The notes beneath the pieces are model-generated. The model did no database searches and was not told the DNA's origin. It was given only the letters and a program-made list of their open reading frames with translations. From NCBI RefSeq assembly GCF_009910675.1, contig NZ_RSEJ01000013.1, positions 1-64,000 on the forward strand: DNA of 64,000 bases, written 5' to 3'. Every line of letters starts with the position of its first letter. Position 1 is the first letter of the stretch. Of this stretch, positions 10,074 through 18,907 are shown piece after piece. Source of the DNA: Photobacterium alginatilyticum (lineage in GTDB: Bacteria; Pseudomonadota; Gammaproteobacteria; Enterobacterales; Vibrionaceae). A program made the position numbers and the translations under genes.

Positions 10074-10086
10074 GAGGTGTATTATC
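10074..10086 (+). promoter_or_regulatory. Shine-Dalgarno and probable AUC start codon of pcnB
   Basis: GAGGTG at 10074-10079 is the only good Shine-Dalgarno upstream of pcnB. It is placed six bases (from GAGG) before ATC at 10084, which lines up with the AUU start codon reported for E. coli pcnB (start-Phe-x-Arg-Val-Ala). The nearest ATG (10072) is inside the Shine-Dalgarno itself and has none of its own. Confidence 0.6.
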
Positions 10087-11490
10087 TTTAATCGAGTAGC
10101 CAGCTTTTGCCGTAAGGTATTGAATCGCGACAGTAGTACTCTCGTTACCGAGGACCTAACCTTGCAAATTTTTCAACGCCAAGAGCACGGTATTTCACGT
10201 AAAGATATCAGCGAAAATGCGCTGAAGGTACTTTATCGTCTCAATAAGGCCGGTTTTGACGCCTACCTTGTCGGTGGCGGCGTCCGCGATCTGTTACTAA
10301 ACAAACAGCCGAAAGATTTTGATATCGCAACCAACGCCACACCGGAAGAGATCAAGAAGCTCTTTCGCAACTGTCGACTAATCGGCCGTCGCTTCCGCCT
10401 GGCACATATTCTGTTTGGCCGCGATGTTATCGAAGTGGCAACTTTCCGTGGCCACCATGCCGATGCCAAGCCGAATCCAAGGGACAAACAACCAATTGCC
10501 TCGCAAAACCAGGAAGGCATGCTGCTGCGCGACAATGTCTACGGCACTATCGATGAAGACGCCGAACGCCGCGACTTCACGATCAATGCCCTTTACTACA
10601 GCATCAAGGACTTTACCGTCAGCGACTATGCCAACGGTGTCCACGATCTGGAGAACCGCATTATTCGCCTGATTGGCGATCCGGAAACCCGCTACCGCGA
10701 AGATCCGGTACGCATGCTGCGTGCAGTCCGTTTTGCAGCCAAGCTCGACATGACGATCGAAAGCAAGACAGCCGACCCTATCCACGGGCTTGCCACCTTG
10801 CTGCAGGACATTCCGCCTGCCCGCCTGTTTGAAGAAAGCCTGAAGCTACTCCAGTCGGGCAACGGACTGGCAACCTACAAGCTGCTCCGCGAGTATAACC
10901 TGTTCCAGCAACTGTTCCCGCTACTCTCTGAGCACTTTACCGAGGATCACGGCAGTCAGACCGAATTAATGATTGAGCACATTCTCGCTGCGACCGATAA
11001 ACGTATCGTCGATGAGAAGCGTGTCAATCCGGCCTTCATGTATGCAGCGATGCTGTGGTACCCGATGGTGACCCGGGCCGAGGAAATTTCGATTACCAGC
11101 GGCCTGTCGTACTATGATGCCTTTATGGTTGCCTCGAACGATGTCCTCGACGAGCAAGTGAAGTCGATTGCGATCCCGCGCCGCTTTACCACCACTGTTC
11201 GCGATATCTGGCAACAACAGATGCGCTTTAGCCGCCGCAGCGGCAAGCGTGCCTTCAAGATGCTGGAACACCCTAAATTCAGGGCTGCATACGATTTTCT
11301 TGAAATGCGCGGCAACTTCGAGAGCGCCGACATTGCCGAGCTGGCCAACTGGTGGAACGAATTCCAGTCCGCCGACCGTAACAAACGCAGTAAGATGGTA
11401 CAGAAAATCAACGACGAGGGTGGCCAGCGCCGTCCTCGACGCCGCCGTCCTCAGCGTCGTAAAAAGCCGCAAGTGAAGTCATCGTCATGA
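10084..11490 (+). CDS. pcnB: Poly(A) polymerase I
   Basis: PcnB adds 3' poly(A) tails that promote RNA decay and, in E. coli, controls plasmid copy number through antisense RNA turnover. The nucleotidyltransferase core has GGGVRDLLL and the metal-binding DxD of [13 protein letters not shown]-binding domains follow, and the C-terminal tail is arginine/lysine-rich ([13 protein letters not shown]). The frame is also open to an ATG at 10072, but alignment with E. coli ([12 protein letters not shown] versus FTRVANFCRKVL) and the Shine-Dalgarno position favour ATC 10084. Its stop overlaps folK by four bases. The pcnB-folK-panB-panC order matches E. coli. Confidence 0.93.
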   Translation: MFNRVASFCRKVLNRDSSTLVTEDLTLQIFQRQEHGISRKDISENALKVLYRLNKAGFDAYLVGGGVRDLLLNKQPKDFDIATNATPEEIKKLFRNCRLIGRRFRLAHILFGRDVIEVATFRGHHADAKPNPRDKQPIASQNQEGMLLRDNVYGTIDEDAERRDFTINALYYSIKDFTVSDYANGVHDLENRIIRLIGDPETRYREDPVRMLRAVRFAAKLDMTIESKTADPIHGLATLLQDIPPARLFEESLKLLQSGNGLATYKLLREYNLFQQLFPLLSEHFTEDHGSQTELMIEHILAATDKRIVDEKRVNPAFMYAAMLWYPMVTRAEEISITSGLSYYDAFMVASNDVLDEQVKSIAIPRRFTTTVRDIWQQQMRFSRRSGKRAFKMLEHPKFRAAYDFLEMRGNFESADIAELANWWNEFQSADRNKRSKMVQKINDEGGQRRPRRRRPQRRKKPQVKSSS

Positions 11491-11972
11491 TCCGAGCCTA
11501 TATCGCGATCGGCAGTAACCTGGGCGATCCCGTCGCCCAGGCGAAAAAAGCCATTGCCGCCCTGAAAGAGATTCCTGAAACCCAGGTGGTTGCAGAATCA
11601 TCGCTCTACAGCAGTACCCCGATGGGACCTCAGGATCAGCCCGACTACATCAATGCGGTGGTGGCGATTGATACCACCCTGTCCCCGCTTGACCTGCTCG
11701 ATCGCACTCAGGCAATCGAGCTTGAGCATGGCCGGACTCGCAAGGCCGAGCGCTGGGGACCGAGAACACTGGATCTCGACATTATCCTGTACGGCGATCT
11801 GGTACATAACTGTGAACGGCTGACCGTTCCGCACTACGGGATGAAGGTACGTGAGTTTGTACTTTACCCGCTGGCAGAAATTGCCCCTGATTTAATCCTG
11901 CCTGATCAGACAGCCCTCCAGACGCTGCTTCGTCAGGTAGATCGCAATGGCCTCGCCATCTGGCATGCTTAA
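11487..11972 (+). CDS. folK: HPPK, 6-hydroxymethyl-7,8-dihydropterin pyrophosphokinase
   Basis: This 161-residue enzyme transfers pyrophosphate from ATP to hydroxymethyl-dihydropterin, the step before FolP in folate synthesis. The N-terminal [12 protein letters not shown] and the metal/substrate motif [14 protein letters not shown] (about residues 90-103) are diagnostic. Translation is coupled to pcnB by an ATGA overlap. It is upstream of panB in a probable operon. Confidence 0.96.
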   Translation: MIRAYIAIGSNLGDPVAQAKKAIAALKEIPETQVVAESSLYSSTPMGPQDQPDYINAVVAIDTTLSPLDLLDRTQAIELEHGRTRKAERWGPRTLDLDIILYGDLVHNCERLTVPHYGMKVREFVLYPLAEIAPDLILPDQTALQTLLRQVDRNGLAIWHA

Positions 11973-11997
11973 GGCATTGTTTTAGGGAGATAAAATT

Positions 11998-12792
11998 ATG
12001 AAGAAAATTACTATCAACGACCTGATGAAATGGAAGCAGGAAGGTCGTAAATTTGCGTCTGTCACAGCCTATGACGCAAGCTTTGCTCAGCTGTTTGAGC
12101 AACAGGAAGTCCCGGTCATGCTGGTTGGCGACTCGCTGGGTATGGTCCTCCAGGGCAAACCCGATACCCTGCCGGTCAGTGTCCAGGATATTGCCTACCA
12201 CACGCGCTGTGTTCGCGCTGGCAGCCCGAATGCGCTGCTGATGGCCGATATGCCATTTATGAGCTATGGCACCCCTGAGCAGGCCTGTGAAAGCGCTGCC
12301 GAGCTGATGCGAGCCGGTGCCAATATGGTCAAGCTGGAAGGCGGCGCCTGGCTGGCCGAAACGGTCTCCAAGCTAACCGAGCGTGCCGTGCCGGTTTGTG
12401 CTCACCTGGGGCTAACCCCTCAGTCAGTCAATATTTTTGGTGGCTATAAAGTTCAGGGACGTGACTCTGACCACGCAGAGCAGATGGTGAAAGATGCTAT
12501 CCTGTTGAAAAACGCTGGTGCCCAGATCATTTTACTCGAGTGCGTACCAGCCAGCCTGGCTGAGCGCATAACCAAAGCCGTCGAGGTACCTGTTATTGGT
12601 ATCGGTGCCGGTAATGTCACCGACGGCCAGATCCTGGTCATGCACGATATGTTCGGGATCTCAGCTAACTACATGCCACGTTTCTCAAAGAACTACCTGG
12701 CTGAAACCGGCGAGATGCGCGCGGCAGTCACCAAATACCTAGAAGATGTCGAGGCCGGTGTTTTCCCGGGCCCAGAACATACCTTTGAGTAA
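11998..12792 (+). CDS. panB: 3-methyl-2-oxobutanoate hydroxymethyltransferase
   Basis: PanB transfers a hydroxymethyl group from methylene-tetrahydrofolate to ketoisovalerate, the first pantothenate-specific step. The 264-residue protein has the typical start [30 protein letters not shown] and VKLEGG. A good Shine-Dalgarno (AGGGAGA) precedes the ATG. panC starts ten bases after the stop codon. Placement after folK joins folate and pantothenate synthesis in one transcript. Confidence 0.97.
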   Translation: MKKITINDLMKWKQEGRKFASVTAYDASFAQLFEQQEVPVMLVGDSLGMVLQGKPDTLPVSVQDIAYHTRCVRAGSPNALLMADMPFMSYGTPEQACESAAELMRAGANMVKLEGGAWLAETVSKLTERAVPVCAHLGLTPQSVNIFGGYKVQGRDSDHAEQMVKDAILLKNAGAQIILLECVPASLAERITKAVEVPVIGIGAGNVTDGQILVMHDMFGISANYMPRFSKNYLAETGEMRAAVTKYLEDVEAGVFPGPEHTFE

Positions 12793-12801
12793 GGAATAAA
12801 A

Positions 12802-13674
12802 ATGCAAACATTCGCTGAGATCGCCCCGATTCGCGAACAAGTACGAGTATGGCGCCGAGAAGGCCGCCGTATCGCTTTTGTTCCAACCATGGGCAATCTT
12901 CATGAAGGTCACCTTACGCTGGTTCGCAAAGCCCGTGAGCACGCTGATGTGGTTGTTGTCAGCATCTTTGTCAATCCGATGCAGTTCGACAAAGCCGATG
13001 ATCTGGCCAACTATCCGCGCACGCTGGAAGATGATCTCGCCAAACTAAATGGCGAAGCCGTCGATATGGTATTTACGCCAACGCCGGATGTCATGTACCC
13101 GAAAGGCCTGGATCGCCAGACATTTGTCGATGTACCTGAGCTATCGACAATGCTTGAGGGAGCATTGCGCCCTAACCACTTCCGCGGCGTTTCTACCGTG
13201 GTTACCAAGCTGTTTAACATTGTCCAGCCGGACGTCGCATGCTTTGGCGAGAAAGACTACCAGCAGCTGGCGCTTCTCCGCCAGATGGTTATCGACATGG
13301 CCATGGATATCGAAATCATCGGTGTTCCGACAGTCCGTGAAATGGACGGCCTGGCCATGAGCTCGCGCAACGGTTACCTCACCGTAGACGAACGCCAGCG
13401 CGCACCTGTACTGGCACGTACGATGCGCTGGATCAGCAGCCAGATGCGTGGCGGGCGTACCGACTATGCCGAAATCGTTGTCGATGCCAGCGACCAGCTG
13501 CGTGCTGCCGGCCTGCAGCCGGACGAAATCTATATCCGCGATGCTGTCAGCCTCCAGCTGATCGGCGAAGAGACCCAGCAGGCTGTGATCCTGATGTCGG
13601 CCATCCTCGGCAAGGCACGCCTGATCGACAACCAGGTGGTTGACCTGGCTGCACCGCAGCAAGCTTCTGAATAA
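12802..13674 (+). CDS. panC: Pantothenate synthetase (pantoate-beta-alanine ligase)
   Basis: PanC condenses pantoate and beta-alanine with ATP to make pantothenate. The 290-residue protein has the HIGH-type motif in [10 protein letters not shown] (about residues 28-37), FGEKDYQQL and the conserved MSSRNGYL. It ends the folK-panBC run and is followed by a strong terminator. panD is not in the window. Confidence 0.97.
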   Translation: MQTFAEIAPIREQVRVWRREGRRIAFVPTMGNLHEGHLTLVRKAREHADVVVVSIFVNPMQFDKADDLANYPRTLEDDLAKLNGEAVDMVFTPTPDVMYPKGLDRQTFVDVPELSTMLEGALRPNHFRGVSTVVTKLFNIVQPDVACFGEKDYQQLALLRQMVIDMAMDIEIIGVPTVREMDGLAMSSRNGYLTVDERQRAPVLARTMRWISSQMRGGRTDYAEIVVDASDQLRAAGLQPDEIYIRDAVSLQLIGEETQQAVILMSAILGKARLIDNQVVDLAAPQQASE

Positions 13675-13695
13675 TCCCCAAAGCAAGATATGTAC

Positions 13696-13728
13696 AAGGC
13701 CCGGCATCAATGATGCCGGGCCTTTTTG
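13696..13728 (+). terminator. Terminator after panC
   Basis: AAGGCCCGGCAT and ATGCCGGGCCTT form a 12-bp GC-rich stem followed by T5. It sits 22 bases after the panC stop. Confidence 0.92.
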
Positions 13729-13804
13729 TTAGAGCAAACACACAACAAAGCCCTGCGACAAACTGGGCTTTGCTGACGATTTAGCGTAAAGCACGCCGTT
13801 ATGA

Positions 13805-14575
13805 CTATGAACGCAAGCCAATCCCGCGCGAGATCAGGTAATAGACAAACCCGTACAGCGCGGCAATAAACACCCCGAGTACAGCAAAGGATGTTCCGAT
13901 ACCGACATCCGACACCCCGAGGAAACCATACCGGAACGCATTCACCATATACACGATCGGGTTGAGCTTGGAGACCCCCTGCCAGAACTCAGGCAGCAGG
14001 CTCAATGAATAGAACACCCCGCCAAAGTAAGTCAGCGGCGTCAGTACGAAGGTCGGAATAATACTGATATCATCGAACGTCTTGGCATACACGGCATTGA
14101 TCAGCCCGCCCAGCGCAAACACAATCGAGGTCATCACGACCGTCGCCACAATCACGCCAAAGTGGGCAATATTCAAATCCACAAACAGCAGCGAGACGAC
14201 CGAAACGATAAAGCCGACAGCCAGTCCGCGCAGCACACCACCACCAACATAACCGGCAATGATGATATAGCTCGGCACCGGTGCCACGAGCAACTCTTCG
14301 ATATTGTGCTGCAGCTTGGCACTGAAAAACGACGACGCCACATTGGAATACGAGTTGGTGATCACCGACATCATGATCAAGCCCGGTACGATGTATTCCA
14401 TATAGGTAAAACCGCCCATCTCGCCAATCCGGCTGCCGATCAGGCTGCCAAAGATAATGAAATACAGGGTCATAGTAATTGCCGGCGGCACCAGGGTCTG
14501 TACCCAGATCCGGGCAAAGCGGTTAACTTCTTTGTTGATCAAGCTTTTGAAGGCAATCCAAAATTGATGTCTCAT
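13805..14575 (-). CDS. yadH: ABC-2 type exporter permease (YadH-like)
   Basis: This 256-residue ABC-2 family permease has about six hydrophobic segments and the C-terminal pattern NPIVYMVNAFRYGFLG. It pairs with the ATPase encoded just upstream; their reading frames overlap by four bases. E. coli YadGH occupies the same neighbourhood (next to can and hpt), and its substrate is unknown there too. A role in export is inferred from the ABC-2 fold. Confidence 0.9.
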   Translation of the reverse strand: MRHQFWIAFKSLINKEVNRFARIWVQTLVPPAITMTLYFIIFGSLIGSRIGEMGGFTYMEYIVPGLIMMSVITNSYSNVASSFFSAKLQHNIEELLVAPVPSYIIIAGYVGGGVLRGLAVGFIVSVVSLLFVDLNIAHFGVIVATVVMTSIVFALGGLINAVYAKTFDDISIIPTFVLTPLTYFGGVFYSLSLLPEFWQGVSKLNPIVYMVNAFRYGFLGVSDVGIGTSFAVLGVFIAALYGFVYYLISRGIGLRS

Positions 14576-15495
14576 GCCTGCTCCCTTTTTTCGGCGGCGA
14601 CCAAATTGACAAACAGCTCCTCTAGGCGGTTGGCTTTGTTTCGCATCGAGAGCACCTCGACGCCCTGGCTGGTCAGCTGATTAAACACAGTATTAAGCCC
14701 TGTCCCCTTGGGAATGTCGATTTCCAGGGTATGGTTATCCGGCATCTTCCACATCACATCGTCAAGCACCGGCCGCTTCCCGTTCAGCTTGATATCAAGA
14801 ATAAAGGTCTCCACCTCCAGCTTGCCCAGCAGCGCTTTCATGCTGGTATTCTCAATCAGCACTCCCCGATTGATGATACCGATATTGCGACAAAGCATTT
14901 CGGCCTCCTCGAGGTAGTGGGTCGTCAGGATTATCGTGACCCCCTGACGGTTGATCTCACGCAGAAAGTCCCACATCGAGCGCCTCAGCTCAATATCGAC
15001 CCCGGCCGTTGGCTCATCGAGGATCAGCAACCTGGGCTCATGCATCAACGCCCTGGCAATCATCAGGCGACGTTTCATCCCACCCGACAGGTTACGGGAC
15101 ACCTCATTGCGCTTCTCCCATAGATCCAACTGGGTCAGGTATTTCTTCGCCCGCTCCCTGGCCACGCCCTTCTCGACCCCGTAGTAACCGGCCTGGTTCA
15201 CCACGATCTGCTCAACAGTTTCAAACTGGTTAAAATTAAATTCCTGCGGGACCAGTCCAAGCTGGTTTTTGGCTTCTACCAGCTGGGTGTCCAAATCATA
15301 GCCAAAGACATTCACCGAGCCAGAGGTCTTGTTAACTAACGAACTAATGATTCCAATGGTGGTAGACTTGCCGGCTCCATTCGGGCCGAGCAAAGCAAAG
15401 AAGTCTCCTTCACCAACAGAAAGGCTCATATTTTTCAAAGCTTTAACGCCACCCTTGTAATTTTTACTTACATTTTTTATTTCCAATGCGTTCAT
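14572..15495 (-). CDS. yadG: ABC transporter ATP-binding protein (YadG-like)
   Basis: This ATPase subunit pairs with YadH. It carries Walker A LGPNGAGKSTT, signature LSGGMKRR, Walker B LLILDEPTAGVD and the H-loop TTHYLEEA. The ATG at 15495 is preferred over the TTG three codons upstream. The C-terminal 80 residues form the extra domain common in ABC-2 ATPases. It is divergent from can, with about 170 bases of shared promoter region. Confidence 0.92.
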   Translation of the reverse strand: MNALEIKNVSKNYKGGVKALKNMSLSVGEGDFFALLGPNGAGKSTTIGIISSLVNKTSGSVNVFGYDLDTQLVEAKNQLGLVPQEFNFNQFETVEQIVVNQAGYYGVEKGVARERAKKYLTQLDLWEKRNEVSRNLSGGMKRRLMIARALMHEPRLLILDEPTAGVDIELRRSMWDFLREINRQGVTIILTTHYLEEAEMLCRNIGIINRGVLIENTSMKALLGKLEVETFILDIKLNGKRPVLDDVMWKMPDNHTLEIDIPKGTGLNTVFNQLTSQGVEVLSMRNKANRLEELFVNLVAAEKREQA

Positions 15496-15665
15496 AAAAT
15501 GCAATCTTTATGTTAGAAATTTTCATCAACGGATAACTAATCCGATTTGCTAATTTACCAGCTTGTGTATAGTGGGGCCGGTTTACATAACTTTCAGCCT
15601 CTGCGTAAACAGGACTGACACTTATGTGAATTGGTATAACGAATGTATCAAACAAAGGCATCATC

Positions 15666-16319
15666 ATGGCAGATATTAAACAGCTATTCGCAAATAATCT
15701 CTCTTGGTCAGAGAATATTAAGGAAGAAAAGCCCGAGTTCTTTTCCCACCTAGCAAAAGCTCAGAAACCTGAATACCTATGGATTGGCTGTGCTGACAGC
15801 CGTGTACCCGCCGAACGTCTTACCGGCCTTGACTCGGGAGAGTTGTTCGTACACCGAAACGTTGCCAACCAGGTTATCCATACCGACTTAAATTGCCTCT
15901 CCGTCGTCCAGTACGCTGTTGATGTTCTCAAGGTAAGGCACATCATCGTCTGTGGCCACTACGGCTGTGGCGGCGTTACAGCCGCGATTGATAACCCGCA
16001 GTTGGGGCTCATCAACAACTGGCTGCTGCATATCCGCGACCTTTACCTGAAGTACCGTCCGGAGCTTGGTGTCCTGCCTCGCGAAGAGTGGAGCGACAAG
16101 CTTTGTGAAATCAATGTCGCAACCCAGGTTTATAACCTCGGCAACTCCACTATCATGCAGCAGGCATGGGAGCGGGGCCAGAAAATAAAAATCCATGGCT
16201 GGGTTTACGGTATCGGCGACGGTGTGCTTCGCGATCTGGGCGTTGCAGCCACCAGCCGCGAAGGCCTGGAAGAAGCCTACCAAGCTGCAATGGAAACCAT
16301 TCTGCCAGTCAAAGCCTAA
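15666..16319 (+). CDS. can: Beta-carbonic anhydrase (type II, bicarbonate-regulated)
   Basis: This enzyme interconverts CO2 and bicarbonate for carboxylation reactions. The zinc ligands C42, H98 and C101 and the Asp-Arg dyad D44/R46 are visible ([13 protein letters not shown]). W39, R64 and Y181 match the triad that forms the allosteric bicarbonate site in the Haemophilus influenzae enzyme, so it is probably inhibited at low bicarbonate and pH. It is 217 residues long, the family norm. It converges on hpt, with a shared terminator. Confidence 0.95.
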   Translation: MADIKQLFANNLSWSENIKEEKPEFFSHLAKAQKPEYLWIGCADSRVPAERLTGLDSGELFVHRNVANQVIHTDLNCLSVVQYAVDVLKVRHIIVCGHYGCGGVTAAIDNPQLGLINNWLLHIRDLYLKYRPELGVLPREEWSDKLCEINVATQVYNLGNSTIMQQAWERGQKIKIHGWVYGIGDGVLRDLGVAATSREGLEEAYQAAMETILPVKA

Positions 16320-16350
16320 ACGCAGCTGTATAGCGCTATACATTGCAACA

Positions 16351-16377
16351 AAAAAAGCGACCTTACGGTCGCTTTTG
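16351..16377. terminator. Bidirectional terminator between can and hpt
   Basis: AAAAGCGACC and GGTCGCTTTT form the stem. A run of A on the left and T on the right gives U-tracts for both convergent genes, the longer one for hpt. Confidence 0.88.
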
Positions 16378-16407
16378 CTATTGGGGTAACAAAGCCGGTT
16401 CTTCAGC

Positions 16408-16941
16408 TTAATCTTCCTCCGGAACCACTTTACCAATGAAAGGCAGGTGACGGTATTTCTGGGCATAGTCAATCCCCACACCGACAACAAACTCATCTGG
16501 GATCTCAAAGCCGACCCACTCGACATCCACCTTCACTTCACGGCGCTCGGGCTTGTCCAGCAGCGTACAGATGCGGATGGAGTTTGGTTCACGTAGCGAT
16601 AAAATCTCGCAGACTTTATTCAGAGTGTTACCGGTATCGATGATATCTTCGACCAGCAACACGTCTTTGCCCTGGATATCATCGTCCAGATCCTTCAGGA
16701 TACGGACGTCACGATTACTTTCCATAGTATTGCCATAACTTGATGCAGTCATGAAGTCGACTTCATGAGGAAGCTCAATCGCACGCGCCAAATCCGCCAT
16801 AAACACGAAAGAGCCTCGTAGTAAGCCGACCATCACAAGGTTCTCGGAATCCTTGTAACACTCGGTAATTTGCTGTCCCAGCTCTTTGACGCGGGCCTGA
16901 ACATCCTGCTCAGAAATCATTACTTCAACTGTATGCTTCAT
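16408..16941 (-). CDS. hpt: Hypoxanthine phosphoribosyltransferase
   Basis: This purine salvage enzyme makes IMP (and GMP) from hypoxanthine or guanine and PRPP. The ATG at 16941 has a strong Shine-Dalgarno (GGAG) and gives 177 residues, the size of E. coli Hpt; the frame stays open 17 codons upstream without one. The PRPP motif [14 protein letters not shown] and the C-terminal [20 protein letters not shown] are present. It is divergent from litR, as hpt is from hapR/luxR homologues in many Vibrio. Confidence 0.96.
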   Translation of the reverse strand: MKHTVEVMISEQDVQARVKELGQQITECYKDSENLVMVGLLRGSFVFMADLARAIELPHEVDFMTASSYGNTMESNRDVRILKDLDDDIQGKDVLLVEDIIDTGNTLNKVCEILSLREPNSIRICTLLDKPERREVKVDVEWVGFEIPDEFVVGVGIDYAQKYRHLPFIGKVVPEED

Positions 16942-17148
16942 CTTTTTCTCCATCAGGACGACTGCATAAGCCGCCTGCAGGCTAACTATCACAACGGATC
17001 TCTATTCTAACATTCCTGCCGAACAATAGTTATTTTATCGAAGCTGTCAATTATATGACACAACTTGAACAAAACCAGTTTGAATGCAACTGACTGCTAT
17101 TGTAAAGTTATTATGTAAAACAAACATATAACTTAAATAAATAATCAA

Positions 17149-17155
17149 GGCTAGG
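17149..17155 (+). promoter_or_regulatory. Candidate Qrr small-RNA seed site in the litR leader
   Basis: GGCTAGG in the litR 5' leader is the exact complement of CCUAGCC, part of the conserved core of Vibrio Qrr sRNAs. It overlaps the Shine-Dalgarno (TAGGGA, 17152-17157). Only seven contiguous pairs are seen; the flanks do not pair with the Vibrio Qrr core. Confidence 0.45.
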
Positions 17156-17166
17156 GAATAAACGAA

Positions 17167-17772
17167 ATGGATACGATCGTCAAAAAGACCAGAACACGTC
17201 TTTCTCCAGAAAAACGAAAACAACAGTTGCTTGATTTTGCCTTAGAGGTTTTTGCCCGGCGAGGCATCGGCCGAGCAGGCCATGCCGACATTGCTGAAAT
17301 GGCCAATGTATCCGTAGCGACCGTATTTAACTATTTCCCGACCCGGGAAGCGCTGGTTGAGCAAGTCCTGACTCAGGTGGAAAACCGCTTCAGTCAGCTG
17401 ATCACCGAATGTCTGGGTAGCCAGAGCAAGCCGCTCTACCCCCGTCTGAGCTGTATCACCCACCATCTTATCGATGCGGTCATCGAACAGCAAGACTGGA
17501 TCAAAGTATGGTTCGAGTGGAGTACCTCTGTTCGCGATGAGATCTGGCCGCAGTTTATCGGCGACAACAAGCAAAGCCATGATCGCCTCGCAGAGATGTT
17601 TGCCCAGGGAATTGAACATCAAGAGCTGAATACCCAGCAGTCTCCAGACGAGCTTGCCTGGCAACTACACGGGATCTGCTATGTCCTCTACCTCCAAGCC
17701 AACATCAACCCGGATCAGGACAAAATGCGCGAGCAGGCTGCCACCTACATTTCAGCGCTATTGGCGAAGTAA
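17167..17772 (+). CDS. litR: LuxR/HapR-type TetR-family quorum-sensing master regulator
   Basis: This 201-residue regulator belongs to the HapR/LuxR/OpaR/LitR group, which switches the high-cell-density programme in Vibrionaceae. The N-terminal DNA-binding part (RTRLSPEKRKQQLLDFALEVF, GHADIAEMANVSVATVFNYFPTRE, about residues 8-62) is nearly that of HapR. The ligand-pocket half is clearly more divergent, keeping DWIKVWFEWS and LHGICYVLYLQ. Location next to hpt supports orthology. The leader has a possible Qrr site over the Shine-Dalgarno. Which name (litR, hapR) applies depends on the species; function is inferred from family and location. Confidence 0.9.
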   Translation: MDTIVKKTRTRLSPEKRKQQLLDFALEVFARRGIGRAGHADIAEMANVSVATVFNYFPTREALVEQVLTQVENRFSQLITECLGSQSKPLYPRLSCITHHLIDAVIEQQDWIKVWFEWSTSVRDEIWPQFIGDNKQSHDRLAEMFAQGIEHQELNTQQSPDELAWQLHGICYVLYLQANINPDQDKMREQAATYISALLAK

Positions 17773-17813
17773 ATGGCAACATGAGATCCGGCAAATCCTG
17801 ATTTTTGATCAAC

Positions 17814-17843
17814 AAGGCCAGCATTCCGCTGGCCTTGCTTGTT
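17814..17843 (+). terminator. Terminator between litR and fbpC
   Basis: AAGGCCAGC and GCTGGCCTT form a 9-bp stem with an ATTCC loop, followed by a short T-rich stretch. It lies between the convergent litR and fbpC and may serve both. Confidence 0.75.
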
Positions 17844-17866
17844 ATACCGAACAGGTCAGCCGGCTA

Positions 17867-18907
17867 TTAGCAGGCAGTCGCGAAAACCACCGGCTCGTGG
17901 GGCTCGACTTCCACTTTGACACGATCACCCACCTGCAAGATCAAATGCGAATTCACCACTAATGTGTGCCCCTGAAAATCGACGGTATAACGGCAGTTAT
18001 CCCCCATGAACAGCTGCTCGGTGATCACTCCCTGCCCATCCTGCGCCTGCCTCACCTTCAGGTTTTGGGGACGCAGCAGCCATTCCACACTGGTCTCCTG
18101 ACCATACGGCTGTTCGGCCTTCATACCAATCTCACCGAACGGGGTAAACAGCTGGTTATCATTCTTAACCGTGGCCGGAAGATACGAACCCGAGCCGAGA
18201 AACTCAGCCACAAAGCGGCTGCTCGGATGGTAATACAGATCCGTGGCACAACCAAACTGTTCAATTACACCATGGTTCATGACAGCTAGGCGATCGGCAA
18301 AGGCAAATGCCTCTTCCCGGCTATGGGTCACGAAAATAGCCGTGACTCCCTGGGCCTTGAAGATACGGCGGATCTCTTTGATCAGCCCGTGACGAACCTG
18401 GGTATCAATATTGGAAAATGGCTCATCAAGCAGGATCAGGTCGGGCTCGCAGGCCAGTGCACGGGCAATCGCAACCCGCTGCTGCTGTCCACCCGATAGC
18501 TGGTGCGGATAACGGCCATCCAGGCCGGTAAGGTGGACCAGCTCGAGCATTTCCTTCACTTTGGCAGCGATACGAGCCTTGTCCCAGTCACGCAGGCCAA
18601 AGGCGATATTTTCAGCCACCGTCAAATGAGGAAACAACGCATAGTCCTGAAAAATCATCCCGATATTGCGCTTTTCCGGCGGCAGCCATGTGTGCTGATC
18701 GGCAATCGTACGGCCGTTGATATGAATATCACCACTCTCCAGCGGCAACAGGCCGGCAATGGCCTTGAGCAAAGTCGTCTTACCGCAGCCACTGGCTCCC
18801 AGCAGACAGACGATTTCATTGTCTTTGACTGGCAGAGAGAGGTTCTGTAATACCGCCTGGCCGTTGTAGGTACAGGTCAGGTTTTGGACGGATAATGCAT
18901 GGCTCAT
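17867..18907 (-). CDS. fbpC: Iron(III) ABC transporter, ATP-binding protein
   Basis: This ATPase drives ferric iron import with FbpA and FbpB. Walker [14 protein letters not shown], signature [15 protein letters not shown], Walker [14 protein letters not shown] and the H-loop THSREEA are present. A C-terminal TOBE-like regulatory domain (about residues 235-346) follows. Its start codon shares one base with the fbpB stop, so translation is coupled. It ends the Fur-type operon. Confidence 0.93.
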   Translation of the reverse strand: MSHALSVQNLTCTYNGQAVLQNLSLPVKDNEIVCLLGASGCGKTTLLKAIAGLLPLESGDIHINGRTIADQHTWLPPEKRNIGMIFQDYALFPHLTVAENIAFGLRDWDKARIAAKVKEMLELVHLTGLDGRYPHQLSGGQQQRVAIARALACEPDLILLDEPFSNIDTQVRHGLIKEIRRIFKAQGVTAIFVTHSREEAFAFADRLAVMNHGVIEQFGCATDLYYHPSSRFVAEFLGSGSYLPATVKNDNQLFTPFGEIGMKAEQPYGQETSVEWLLRPQNLKVRQAQDGQGVITEQLFMGDNCRYTVDFQGHTLVVNSHLILQVGDRVKVEVEPHEPVVFATAC

